A DNA stretch of 9,566 nt from Bacillota bacterium (GTDB lineage Bacteria > Bacillota > Clostridia > Oscillospirales > Ruminococcaceae). Location: assembly GCA_023395695.1 (NCBI GenBank), contig JAEWYJ010000195.1, forward strand, positions 1 through 9,566. The letters are read 5' to 3'. This document shows positions 1-6,201 of the stretch, piece by piece (within the stretch, counting starts at the first letter, position 1; each line of letters starts with the position of its first letter). Position numbers and translations under genes: made by a program. Under the pieces are notes generated by a model that saw nothing but the letters and a program-made list of their open reading frames with translations, was not told the origin of the DNA and searched no databases.

Positions 1-84
1 CCCCCTCATTCTGTGTGGGGCGCTCCATCTGCCGGCCCAAGCCATTTGGCCTTTTATCAGACAATGCGTATAAGCGGGAGGTGA
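1..84 (+). other. Possible 3' end of an upstream gene
   Basis: The bases before the lipoprotein have no clear identity. Two plus-strand frames are open from the window edge: one closes at a TAA at 71-73, the other at a TGA at 82-84. Either could be the last 20-odd codons of a gene whose end abuts the lipoprotein start, as expected in an operon as compact as this one. Neither tail is recognisable, and no promoter is evident here. That there is an upstream gene is an inference from the tight spacing. Confidence 0.25.
77..81 (+). promoter_or_regulatory. Shine-Dalgarno site that decides the lipoprotein start
   Basis: GGAGG at 77-81 lies in the stretch GGGAGGTGATG. It leaves only 2 nt before the ATG at 84, too close for efficient initiation, but 8 nt before the in-frame GTG at 90. 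The spacing therefore favours GTG 90 as start, which also gives the neater lipoprotein signal peptide. The ATG at 84 cannot be excluded. Confidence 0.55.
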
Positions 85-89
85 TGCCG

Positions 90-1406
90 GTGCGGCTTTT
101 AGCGATTACTTTATGCTTGCTGCTGCTGAGTGCCTGCAGCGGCGTGCAGCTGGGCGTCAACGAGCTGCTTGAGCCGCCGCGCCTGACGGCGCAGCAGTCG
201 GCCATTTACGATGCGGTTGAGCTGGCGGTCGGCACCAATGCGTTTAAGCTGAAATATCCCCGCCGCGGCGATAATCTTTCAGCCTGTGTGCTGGATGATT
301 TGGATAAGGATGGCCGCGACGAGGCCGTTGTCTTTTATGAGCTGACCGTCAACGGACTGACCTCCTCCTGGATGAGCATTCTCGCCGAGCAGGACGGCGT
401 CTGGAAAAGCCGTTATCAGCTGCCCGGCGAAGGTGGCGAGATCGACTTTATCGCGTTCGCGCCAATTGAGGACGCGGGCCGCAATAATATTATCGTTGGC
501 TGGACCATTGCAGGCAAGGACAACCTGCTCTGCAAGGTGTATTCCTATTCCGAGGAGAGCGCCGAAACGCGTTACGAGGGCAGCTATAACGAAATTCTGG
601 TGGCCGACGTAGATGGCAACGGCCTTTCCGAAATGATTCTCTGCACCAAAAATCTGACCAAATCAGCGGTTATGTCGCTGGTAAAATATCGCTCAGGGCG
701 CATTGTGCGCACCAGTGAGGTTAAAATGCCCACCGCCATGACCGAGTACGCCAAGCTCTCGTATGGTAAGCTGACGACCGGGCTTAACGCGGTGTTTGCC
801 GATATCTATCTGGGCGCTGATGAAATGACCACCAGCATTGCTGTTGTAGACGACCAGAAGTCGATTATTGAAGCGCTTTCAAACGAGGAGCTTGGCATTT
901 ATGAATCGTTTGACAGGGCGACCCCGACGCTGACCTGCGCCGACGTCAATGGCGACGGGCTGATTGATATCCCCGTCTCTTTGCCGTTGCCGGGTTACTC
1001 CGCCGCGCTTGAGCGCGAGGTGGTTTACCTCACCGAATATATGAGCGTGCGTGAGGGCGAGCTGCAATGCGTGCAGCGCGCGGTGGTTAATTTTGCGGCG
1101 GGCTATCAGCTCGAGATTCCCGATGCCTGGCGCGATACCGTCACGGTACGGCGGCAGTCCGACACCGGCGAATGGCGGTTTGTGCTGTTTGACCAGTCGC
1201 TGGAAAAATCGGATACAGAGCTGCTGCGCATTCGCGTGGTCAGTCCCTCGGATTATCAGGATAAGTTCGAGACGGCGCAATATAACGTGGTGGGCACCAA
1301 GGGCGTCAACAGCTATCAGATCTTTATTCCCGAAACGAGCTATCCGGGATATTCTATCACCTACGAGCAGGCGCAGCGCTTATTTTCGCTGCTAGATTTA
1401 CAATAA
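90..1406 (+). CDS. Secreted lipoprotein with DxDxDG-type (FG-GAP-like) loops
   Basis: Predicted exported lipoprotein of 438 residues, anchored outside the membrane. From GTG 90 the N-terminus is a short signal peptide: one Arg, a Leu-rich core, and the lipobox LSAC with Cys16 as the lipidated residue. The mature part has three Asp-rich loops: DDLDKDGRDE near residues 69-78, DVDGNGLSE near 173-181 and DVNGDGLID near 285-293. These resemble FG-GAP/VCBS or EF-hand-like calcium loops and suggest a partial beta-propeller; that fold is an inference. The frame stays open upstream to an ATG at 15, but that extension would put a charged segment before the signal peptide. The response regulator starts 25 nt downstream, so an accessory or sensory role for the adjacent two-component system is plausible. 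The exact family is not recognised. Confidence 0.8.
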   Translation: MRLLAITLCLLLLSACSGVQLGVNELLEPPRLTAQQSAIYDAVELAVGTNAFKLKYPRRGDNLSACVLDDLDKDGRDEAVVFYELTVNGLTSSWMSILAEQDGVWKSRYQLPGEGGEIDFIAFAPIEDAGRNNIIVGWTIAGKDNLLCKVYSYSEESAETRYEGSYNEILVADVDGNGLSEMILCTKNLTKSAVMSLVKYRSGRIVRTSEVKMPTAMTEYAKLSYGKLTTGLNAVFADIYLGADEMTTSIAVVDDQKSIIEALSNEELGIYESFDRATPTLTCADVNGDGLIDIPVSLPLPGYSAALEREVVYLTEYMSVREGELQCVQRAVVNFAAGYQLEIPDAWRDTVTVRRQSDTGEWRFVLFDQSLEKSDTELLRIRVVSPSDYQDKFETAQYNVVGTKGVNSYQIFIPETSYPGYSITYEQAQRLFSLLDLQ

Positions 1407-1431
1407 GGACAGCATCCGGAAAGGAGCTTGT

Positions 1432-2124
1432 ATGAAAAATATTCTGATTGCCGAGGATGAGGACGCTATTCGTGACTTTGTGGTCATAAACCTCAAGCGC
1501 GCCGGCTATTCGGTTACCGACGTCAACAACGGACTGGACGCCATTACCGCTTACGATAACGCCGAGGAGGGCTTTGACGTCGTCATACTTGACGTTATGA
1601 TGCCCGGACTCGACGGCTTTTCAGTCTGCAAAAGGCTGCGTGAGCGGTCAGATGCGCTTGGCATTATCATCCTGACCGCCAAAAGTCAGGAGATGGATAA
1701 GGTCAACGGCCTGATGCTTGGCGCGGACGACTACATTACCAAGCCGTTTTCTCCGTCGGAGCTGTTGGCGCGCGTCGATGCGATTCACCGCCGCGTCTCA
1801 ATGTCCAACCCCAAAAAGCCGGACAACGAGTTGACCTCCGGCCCGTTTACCCTTAACCTTAAAAGCCGCACCGTCACCAAAAACGGCACGCCGATTGAGC
1901 TGACGCAGGTGGAGTTTCAAATTATGGAGATATTCATGAAAAACCCCGAAACGGCGCTTGAGCGCAGCCAGATTCTGACCGCGGTATGGGGCGAGGACTA
2001 TTTTGGCGACGTCAAAATAGTGGACGTGAATATCCGCCGTCTGCGTATGAAGGTGGAGGAGGAGCCCTCTAATCCGCAGCATATCACAACAGTTTGGGGC
2101 TTTGGCTACAAGTGGATGCCCTGA
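1432..2124 (+). CDS. OmpR/PhoB-family DNA-binding response regulator
   Basis: Two-component response regulator of 230 residues, normal for the family. The receiver domain (about 1-118) has the acidic pocket Glu8-Asp9, phosphoacceptor Asp54 in VVILDVMMPGLDGF, Thr82 in ILTAK and Lys104 in YITKPF, so all the conserved phosphorylation residues are present. The C-terminal half (about 133-230) is a winged-helix effector ending in the usual TVWGFGYKW motif, so it should bind DNA as a phosphorylation-controlled dimer. The start is well set: AAGGAG at 1421-1426 precedes ATG 1432 by 5 nt. It sits 25 nt after the lipoprotein gene and 81 nt before the cognate kinase. It resembles PhoP, WalR and PhoB generally, but sequence alone does not show which regulon it serves. 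Confidence 0.95.
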   Translation: MKNILIAEDEDAIRDFVVINLKRAGYSVTDVNNGLDAITAYDNAEEGFDVVILDVMMPGLDGFSVCKRLRERSDALGIIILTAKSQEMDKVNGLMLGADDYITKPFSPSELLARVDAIHRRVSMSNPKKPDNELTSGPFTLNLKSRTVTKNGTPIELTQVEFQIMEIFMKNPETALERSQILTAVWGEDYFGDVKIVDVNIRRLRMKVEEEPSNPQHITTVWGFGYKWMP

Positions 2125-2155
2125 CGGATGCTTGTCCGCTCCGGACGACAGAACC

Positions 2156-2189
2156 GCGTATGGCATGCGGCTGCCGGGCCGTAATACGC
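2156..2189 (+). repeat. Imperfect inverted repeat between regulator and kinase genes
   Basis: GCGTAT at 2156-2161 can pair with ATACGC at 2184-2189, with further short GGC/GCC pairing inside, just upstream of the kinase Shine-Dalgarno at 2194-2202. It lacks a T-tract, so it is not an intrinsic terminator. A small stem GTCCG/CGGAC lies just before it. It may tune translation or mRNA processing between the two genes, or be chance in GC-rich DNA. Confidence 0.3.
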
Positions 2190-2205
2190 TATTAGGAGGA
2201 GGCCC

Positions 2206-3666
2206 ATGGCGCAGAAAAAAATAACCACCCGCTGGCTTACGGGCAGCCTTGGTATTATTTTGGTTATACTGGTGCTGATCGAGGTTGTCGTCATATTGAC
2301 GGTGCGAATGTTCTATTATTCCTCGGTGCAGCAAACGCTCGTCTCGCAGGCGAATACCGTCAGCACCTTGCTGGCCAAATACGCCGTTGACCCTTCGACC
2401 GATTACCAGCGAGAGGTGCGCAGCCTGATTGAGAATTTTGAGCTGCGCGACCGCATGGAGCTGATGGCGGTGAATGCTTACGGCGGCATCACAACGACGT
2501 CGTCGGGCTTTCCGGTGGCCGAAAAAATTGCGATGCCCGATTTTGAATCGGCACTGACAGCATCTGACGGCATGGGCAGCTTTCAGGGGCGCATTGGTGA
2601 AGAAAATGTTATGGCGGTAAGCTGCATTGCGCCGGTTAATGACGAGAGCATTACGGCGGTGCGGCTGGTCGTTTCGCTTGCCAGGGTGGACAGCCTTATT
2701 TTAAGCATCATCACCGTGGCGGTGGTGTTTGGCGCTGCCATTATCTTTTTTATGGTGCTTTCAGGCTCGTACTTTATCAGCTCTATTGTAATTCCGGTAG
2801 GGGAAATTGGCAAAACGGCGCGAAAGATTGCGCAGGGGGACTTTGCGACCCGACTGGTCAGCCGCAATGATGACGAGATTGGCGACCTGTGCGAGACCAT
2901 CAACTATATGGCAGAGGAGCTTGGAAATTCCGAGAAGCTCAAGAACGAGTTTATTTCATCGGTTTCGCATGAGCTGCGCACGCCGTTGACCGCCATTAAG
3001 GGTTGGGGTGAGACGATACGCGATGCCGATTCAAGCGACCGTGAGACGGTGCAGAAGGGTATGCAGGTGATTATTAACGAGACCGACCGCCTCGCGATGA
3101 TGGTCGAGGAGCTGCTCGATTTTTCCCGCATGCAGTCGGGCCGCTTTAAGCTGGCCATTGAGCGCATTGACCTTTTGGCCGAGCTGGAGGAAGCGGTGCT
3201 TATGTATACCGAGAAGGCCCGCCGCGAAGGGATAGCCCTGACCTATGACGAGCAACAGCTTGAGGCAGCGGTGGTTATGGCGGACAAAAACCGCCTGCGC
3301 CAGGTGTTCATCAATATTATTGACAACGCCATAAAATATTCCGACGCGGGAGGAACTGTCAAGGTGTCGGTGCGCCAGCAGAACGGTCACTTTGTTATTG
3401 CGGTGGCGGACACGGGCTGTGGCATAAGTCCGGAGGATCTGCCCAAAATTAAGAAAAAATTCTACAAGGCAAATTTGACACGGAGAGGTTCCGGAATAGG
3501 GCTGGCTGTGGCCGACGAGATTGTGGCGGCCTTTTTGGGCACGCTGGAGTTGTCCTCGGTTTTGGGCGAGGGCACCACTGTTACTATACGTATACCAAGC
3601 GCCGTAAAATACGAACAGTTAAAATTGAAAACGTCCGAGCAGGGCGGGGAGGAACAGGCATATTGA
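2206..3666 (+). CDS. Membrane-bound sensor histidine kinase
   Basis: Partner kinase of the upstream regulator, 486 residues. Layout: TM1 about 11-33; an extracytoplasmic sensor segment of about 130 residues; TM2 about 165-189; HAMP linker about 190-242; HisKA dimerisation domain with phosphoacceptor His255 in SVSHELRTPLTAIKG; then a HATPase_c domain. In the ATPase domain the N box has Asn374 (NIIDNAIKYS), the G1 box is DTGCGI from Asp402, the F box is KKKFYKA, and the G2 box is GSGIGL at 428-433. The segment between F and G2 boxes is short, giving a compact ATP lid. AGGAGGAGG at 2194-2202 precedes the ATG. The architecture is WalK/PhoR-like; the signal is unknown, but the co-transcribed lipoprotein may contribute to it. 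The stop overlaps the next gene's start. Confidence 0.95.
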   Translation: MAQKKITTRWLTGSLGIILVILVLIEVVVILTVRMFYYSSVQQTLVSQANTVSTLLAKYAVDPSTDYQREVRSLIENFELRDRMELMAVNAYGGITTTSSGFPVAEKIAMPDFESALTASDGMGSFQGRIGEENVMAVSCIAPVNDESITAVRLVVSLARVDSLILSIITVAVVFGAAIIFFMVLSGSYFISSIVIPVGEIGKTARKIAQGDFATRLVSRNDDEIGDLCETINYMAEELGNSEKLKNEFISSVSHELRTPLTAIKGWGETIRDADSSDRETVQKGMQVIINETDRLAMMVEELLDFSRMQSGRFKLAIERIDLLAELEEAVLMYTEKARREGIALTYDEQQLEAAVVMADKNRLRQVFINIIDNAIKYSDAGGTVKVSVRQQNGHFVIAVADTGCGISPEDLPKIKKKFYKANLTRRGSGIGLAVADEIVAAFLGTLELSSVLGEGTTVTIRIPSAVKYEQLKLKTSEQGGEEQAY

Positions 3667-4595
3667 ATAATACAAATGAGCGCAAAAAGACCTCGATAGG
3701 CGGCAGCGCCCTTATCGAAGGTGTGATGATGCGAGGCCCTTACACCACTGCCATGGCGGTGCGAAAGCCCAACGGAGAGCTGGACATCTCCGAGTGGAAA
3801 ACCGAAGAAGGCGCCAAACCGTGGTATAAAAAAACGCCTATTATACGAGGCGTATTCAATTTTTTTGACAGTATGGCCGTCAGCTATAAGTGCCTGATGA
3901 AATCGGCCGATATTGCCGGCTTTGAAGAGGAGCCAAGCGGTTTTGAAAAAAAGCTGATGGACTGGTTTGGCGAGAGCTTTTCAAAGGTTCTGGCCGGGAT
4001 TGCCGGGGTACTTGGCGTGCTGCTGGCGGTTGTGCTGTTCATGGTGCTGCCGACCTTCCTCATCGGGCTTATTCGGCCGTTTGTTGCGGTGCGGCTACTG
4101 CTCTCGCTGATTGAGGCGGTTGTCAAAATTGGCATTTTTCTGGCGTATCTTTTCCTCGTCAGCCGCATGCAGGAAATTCACCGCGTCTTTGAATACCACG
4201 GGGCGGAACACAAGACCATTGCCTGCTATGAGGCGGGCGAGGCGCTGACGCCTGAAAATGTCGCGCGGCATTCACGTTTTCATCCGCGCTGCGGCACCAG
4301 CTTTATTTTAATTGTACTGGTTGTTTCGGCGTTGGTTTTTTCGCTTGTCACCTGGGATAATCTTATCATGCGCATTGCGCTTAAGCTTATTTGCCTGCCG
4401 CTCGTGGTGGGTATAGCCTATGAGATTATTAAGCTGGCGGGGCGCTATAACACCCTTTGCACGCGGATTATCTCCGCGCCGGGCCTGTGGCTGCAGCGCC
4501 TGACGACCAACGAACCGGATCTCAGCCAGATTGAGGCTGCGATCGCCGCGATGAAGCCCTGCATTCCGCAGAATCAGGAAGACGACAGGTGGTAA
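3663..4595 (+). CDS. DUF1385 (YqhQ-like) membrane protein
   Basis: Integral membrane protein of 310 residues in the DUF1385 family, represented by Bacillus YqhQ; its biochemical function is not established. Family signatures visible are GGSALIEGVMMRGP at about 13-26, HGAEHKTIACYE at 179-190 and HPRCGTSF at 207-214. Hydrophobic segments lie around 115-140, 143-165, 212-232 and 237-255. The conserved His, Glu and Cys residues would suit metal or substrate binding, but that is speculative. The start is TTG 3663, which overlaps the kinase TGA (TTGA), with GGGGAGG about 10 nt upstream; this suggests translational coupling. In many Clostridia this gene lies beside prmC, as it does here, with prmC starting 9 nt after its stop. 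The symbol yqhQ is not assigned because orthology cannot be tested here. Confidence 0.9.
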   Translation: MNNTNERKKTSIGGSALIEGVMMRGPYTTAMAVRKPNGELDISEWKTEEGAKPWYKKTPIIRGVFNFFDSMAVSYKCLMKSADIAGFEEEPSGFEKKLMDWFGESFSKVLAGIAGVLGVLLAVVLFMVLPTFLIGLIRPFVAVRLLLSLIEAVVKIGIFLAYLFLVSRMQEIHRVFEYHGAEHKTIACYEAGEALTPENVARHSRFHPRCGTSFILIVLVVSALVFSLVTWDNLIMRIALKLICLPLVVGIAYEIIKLAGRYNTLCTRIISAPGLWLQRLTTNEPDLSQIEAAIAAMKPCIPQNQEDDRW

Positions 4596-4604
4596 TGTTT
4601 AACG

Positions 4605-5447
4605 ATGACCATTTCTCAGTTATATCTGCAATGCCGTAAAAAGCTTGGCCATGACACGGCGGATTTTGACCTGTCGCAGCTTTTTTATGCCCAGTTTGGC
4701 ACACAGGCGCAGCATACCCGCCCCAACGACGAGGTTGCCGCGGACGATGCGCTGATTTTTTCGCAGAAGGTTAAGCGGCTGGCCGAGGGCTATCCGCTGC
4801 AATATTTGCTTGGCGAGTGGGAATTTTATTCAATACCGCTAAAAGTTGGCGAGGGCGTGCTGATTCCCCGGCCCGACACCGAGACGCTGGTGGATGTGGC
4901 GCTTGGCTTTTTGTCGCAGCAGCCGTCCGCCAAGGTGGCGGATTTTTGCGCCGGCAGCGGAGCTATCTCTCTGGCTTTGGCACAAAATTTGCCGCAGAGT
5001 ACGGTGTATGCGCTGGAGCTTTCTAAAGATGCGCTGCGCTTTTTGCGCGAGAACACCAAGGCTTGCCCCAATATCCGGGTGCTTGAGGCGGACGTACTGG
5101 GCGATTTTACTTCGGTGGAGCTGCCCCGGCTGGATATGGTTATTTCTAATCCGCCCTATCTGACCGCACAAGAGCTGACCGAGCTGCCGGAACCGGTGCG
5201 CTATGAGCCGAAGATGGCGCTTGACGGCGGTGAAGATGGGCTGCTTTTTTACAGAAGCATTGCGCAAACCGCCAAAAACCTGCTGGCGCCGGGTGGATTG
5301 CTGGTGTTTGAGGCGGGCTGGCAGCAGGCGCGGCAGATTGCCGACATTATGGCTGCGCAGCGCTACCACAGCGTTGGCTTTGCAAAGGATCTTGCCGGTA
5401 TCGACCGCTGCGTTTACGGTCGTATGCCGATTAAAGCCGATATTTAA
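4605..5447 (+). CDS. prmC: Peptide chain release factor N5-glutamine methyltransferase
   Basis: PrmC (HemK) methylates the glutamine of the GGQ motif in release factors RF1 and RF2 using S-adenosylmethionine, aiding translation termination in the cytosol. At 280 residues it is of normal length. After a helical N-terminal domain comes IPRPDTETLV, then the SAM-binding motif DFCAGSGAISLALA from Asp113, and the catalytic NPPY at 182-185. The C-terminus has the typical DLAGIDRCVYGR. The SAM motif has FCAGSG where many homologues have LGTGSG, a modest variation. ATG 4605 lies 9 nt after the DUF1385 stop; the nearest Shine-Dalgarno (AGGTGG, 4587-4592) is rather far, so translation may rely on coupling. 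Its frequent partner prfA (RF1) is not in the window. Confidence 0.95.
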   Translation: MTISQLYLQCRKKLGHDTADFDLSQLFYAQFGTQAQHTRPNDEVAADDALIFSQKVKRLAEGYPLQYLLGEWEFYSIPLKVGEGVLIPRPDTETLVDVALGFLSQQPSAKVADFCAGSGAISLALAQNLPQSTVYALELSKDALRFLRENTKACPNIRVLEADVLGDFTSVELPRLDMVISNPPYLTAQELTELPEPVRYEPKMALDGGEDGLLFYRSIAQTAKNLLAPGGLLVFEAGWQQARQIADIMAAQRYHSVGFAKDLAGIDRCVYGRMPIKADI

Positions 5448-5473
5448 ACCGTTATTTCAGGGAGTATTATAAA

Positions 5474-5698
5474 TTGGAACAGAAAAAAGTGGATCGCATC
5501 AATGAATTTGCCCGAAGGGTAAAAGCGGGAGAAACGCTTACGCCCGACGAGCTGGCCGAGCGCGCTATGCTGCGCCGCGAATATGTAGAGAGCTATCGCC
5601 GCAGCCTGGTCACACAGCTGGATAACACCTATATTTTAGACGAGCAGGGCCATAAGTCCAAGCTGAAAAGAAAAGATGAGGATTTGCCGCCCTGCTGA
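5474..5698 (+). CDS. DUF896 (YnzC/UPF0291-type) small protein
   Basis: Small cytosolic protein of 74 residues matching the DUF896 family (Bacillus YnzC type, about 77 residues). The N-terminal half carries the helical-hairpin pattern RINEFARR...LTPDELAERAMLRREYVESYRRSL. The C-terminus is charged and Lys-rich and ends DLPPC. The family is known structurally as a small helical bundle, without an agreed function. The start is TTG 5474, preceded by AGGGAG at 5459-5464. It follows prmC by 26 nt and seems to be the last confident gene of the operon. Confidence 0.9.
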   Translation: MEQKKVDRINEFARRVKAGETLTPDELAERAMLRREYVESYRRSLVTQLDNTYILDEQGHKSKLKRKDEDLPPC

Positions 5699-5700
5699 CG

Positions 5701-5829
5701 ATGACTTTTATGGCGCGCACGCCTGTTAAAAATGGATATAAAAACCGTCACGGAGGCGCGCGCTCTGGGGCGGTTTTGGCTTTTTATTTTTGCGTTGTCA
5801 GCGCCGCAGGGACACTGTTTGTGATTTGA
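5701..5829 (+). CDS. Possible 42-residue single-pass membrane peptide
   Basis: An ATG 2 nt after the DUF896 stop opens a 42-codon frame. The product would have a basic N-terminal half (MARTPVKNGYKNRHGGAR) followed by a hydrophobic stretch (AVLAFYFCVVSAAGTLFVI) that could span the membrane and ends the protein. No Shine-Dalgarno sits at a proper distance, so translation would depend on coupling to DUF896. The same bases can instead be read as a weak terminator (5741-5791), and the T-rich tract would by itself encode hydrophobic residues. No family is recognised. Confidence 0.25.
   Translation: MTFMARTPVKNGYKNRHGGARSGAVLAFYFCVVSAAGTLFVI
5741..5791 (+). terminator. Weak candidate Rho-independent terminator
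   Basis: AAAACCG at 5741-5747 pairs with CGGTTTT at 5771-5777 across a 23-nt GC-rich loop that can form a small GAG/CTC stem. A T-rich tract (TTTTTATTTTT, 5781-5791) follows 3 nt after the stem. The long loop and A/T-rich stem make it weaker than the repeat at 5907-5949. It overlaps the candidate small ORF. Confidence 0.4.
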
Positions 5830-5845
5830 GTTTTTTAATAGCCCG

Positions 5846-5895
5846 GCAGGATTAAGAAAGACCTGCGCGCCTTTTGAATGTAATGGGCACGCAGG
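5846..5895 (+). other. Two mutually exclusive short stems, possible structured 3' UTR
   Basis: GCAGG (5846-5850) can pair with CCTGC (5862-5866), while CCTGCG (5862-5867) can instead pair with CGCAGG (5890-5895), extended past one mismatch by GCC/GGC. Both stems use the same middle segment and lie just before the strong inverted repeat at 5907. No known riboswitch or RNA family is recognised. It may be chance or a remnant of read-through structure. Confidence 0.2.
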
Positions 5896-5906
5896 CTTCA
5901 ACCGAT

Positions 5907-5949
5907 AAAACATAGCAGCACCGTCAGCCTGACGGTGCTGCTATGTTTT
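5907..5949. terminator. Strong bidirectional terminator (21-bp inverted repeat)
   Basis: The arms 5907-5927 and 5929-5949 are perfectly complementary over 21 bp around a single central base. The core is CATAGCAGCACCGTCAG, flanked by AAAA on the left and TTTT on the right, so an RNA from either strand gives a GC-rich stem closed by an A/U run. This is the expected form of a bidirectional intrinsic terminator. It most likely ends the prmC/DUF896 operon transcript and insulates the collagen-like gene. Confidence 0.8.
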
Positions 5950-6001
5950 CAAACTGCATACACAAGGCAAAACCACAGGGGCAAATATATGATGAGCGCG
6001 G

Positions 6002-6157
6002 ATGGAACGAAGTAATCATATAATAGGGGCAAGAGCGGTTATTCCTCGGCTGCCGGATGCTTTGCACCGGCTGGAAGAAATCTTCCCGTCCGCTCAGGCT
6101 ATCGATGCAGGCGCATTGGCGCATACCACGCTTGTCATTGCTATAATTGTTCCGTAA
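6002..6157 (+). other. Unassigned 51-codon ORF and hairpin in the gap before the collagen-like gene
   Basis: An ATG at 6002 opens 51 codons to a TAA at 6155-6157. The second half has protein-like composition (ALHRLEEIFPSAQAIDAGAL), but there is no good Shine-Dalgarno and no recognisable family. A hairpin at 6052-6071 (GCCGG, bulged A, TGC, loop TTT, GCACCGGC) lies inside. It could be a gene fragment. The opposite-strand frame across 5924-6184 looks less protein-like, being rich in Cys, Arg and Ser. Nothing else is seen in 5950-6140. Confidence 0.15.
6139..6147 (+). promoter_or_regulatory. Extended -10 promoter for the collagen-like gene
   Basis: TGCTATAAT at 6139-6147 is a perfect extended -10 element (TGn plus TATAAT). 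No good -35 box lies 17 bp upstream; TTGGCG at 6116-6121 is 20 bp away, which an extended -10 can tolerate. Transcription would begin near 6154, about 48 nt before the gene. No convincing sigma-E or sigma-K sporulation promoter was seen. Confidence 0.45.
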
Positions 6158-6201
6158 TGTCTTAAAATTAATGGTTTCAGCCATATAGAGGAGGCTTTAA
6201 T

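Noticed and set aside
15..89. Lipoprotein start at ATG 15 or ATG 84
   Set aside because: The ATG at 15 adds a charged segment before the signal peptide; the ATG at 84 is only 2 nt from the Shine-Dalgarno core. GTG 90 has 8-nt spacing and gives a standard lipoprotein signal, though ATG 84 remains possible.
879..1280. Minus-strand ORF of 133 codons inside the lipoprotein gene
   Set aside because: Composition is unlike a real protein (His- and Arg-rich) and it lies wholly within a well-supported gene; GC-rich coding DNA often leaves such antisense frames.
4839..5369. Minus-strand ORF of 176 codons inside prmC
   Set aside because: Antisense shadow of a gene with clear PrmC motifs; rich in Arg, Gln and His with no recognisable domain.
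6017..6025. CATATAATA as a sigma-K -10 box for the collagen-like gene
   Set aside because: It fits CATAnnnTA, but no AC -35 element lies 16-18 bp upstream and it is about 180 bp from the start codon.
5924..6184. Minus-strand ORF of 86 codons in the gap before the collagen-like gene
   Set aside because: It reads into the strong inverted repeat and is rich in Cys, Arg and Ser; no family or good ribosome site is evident.
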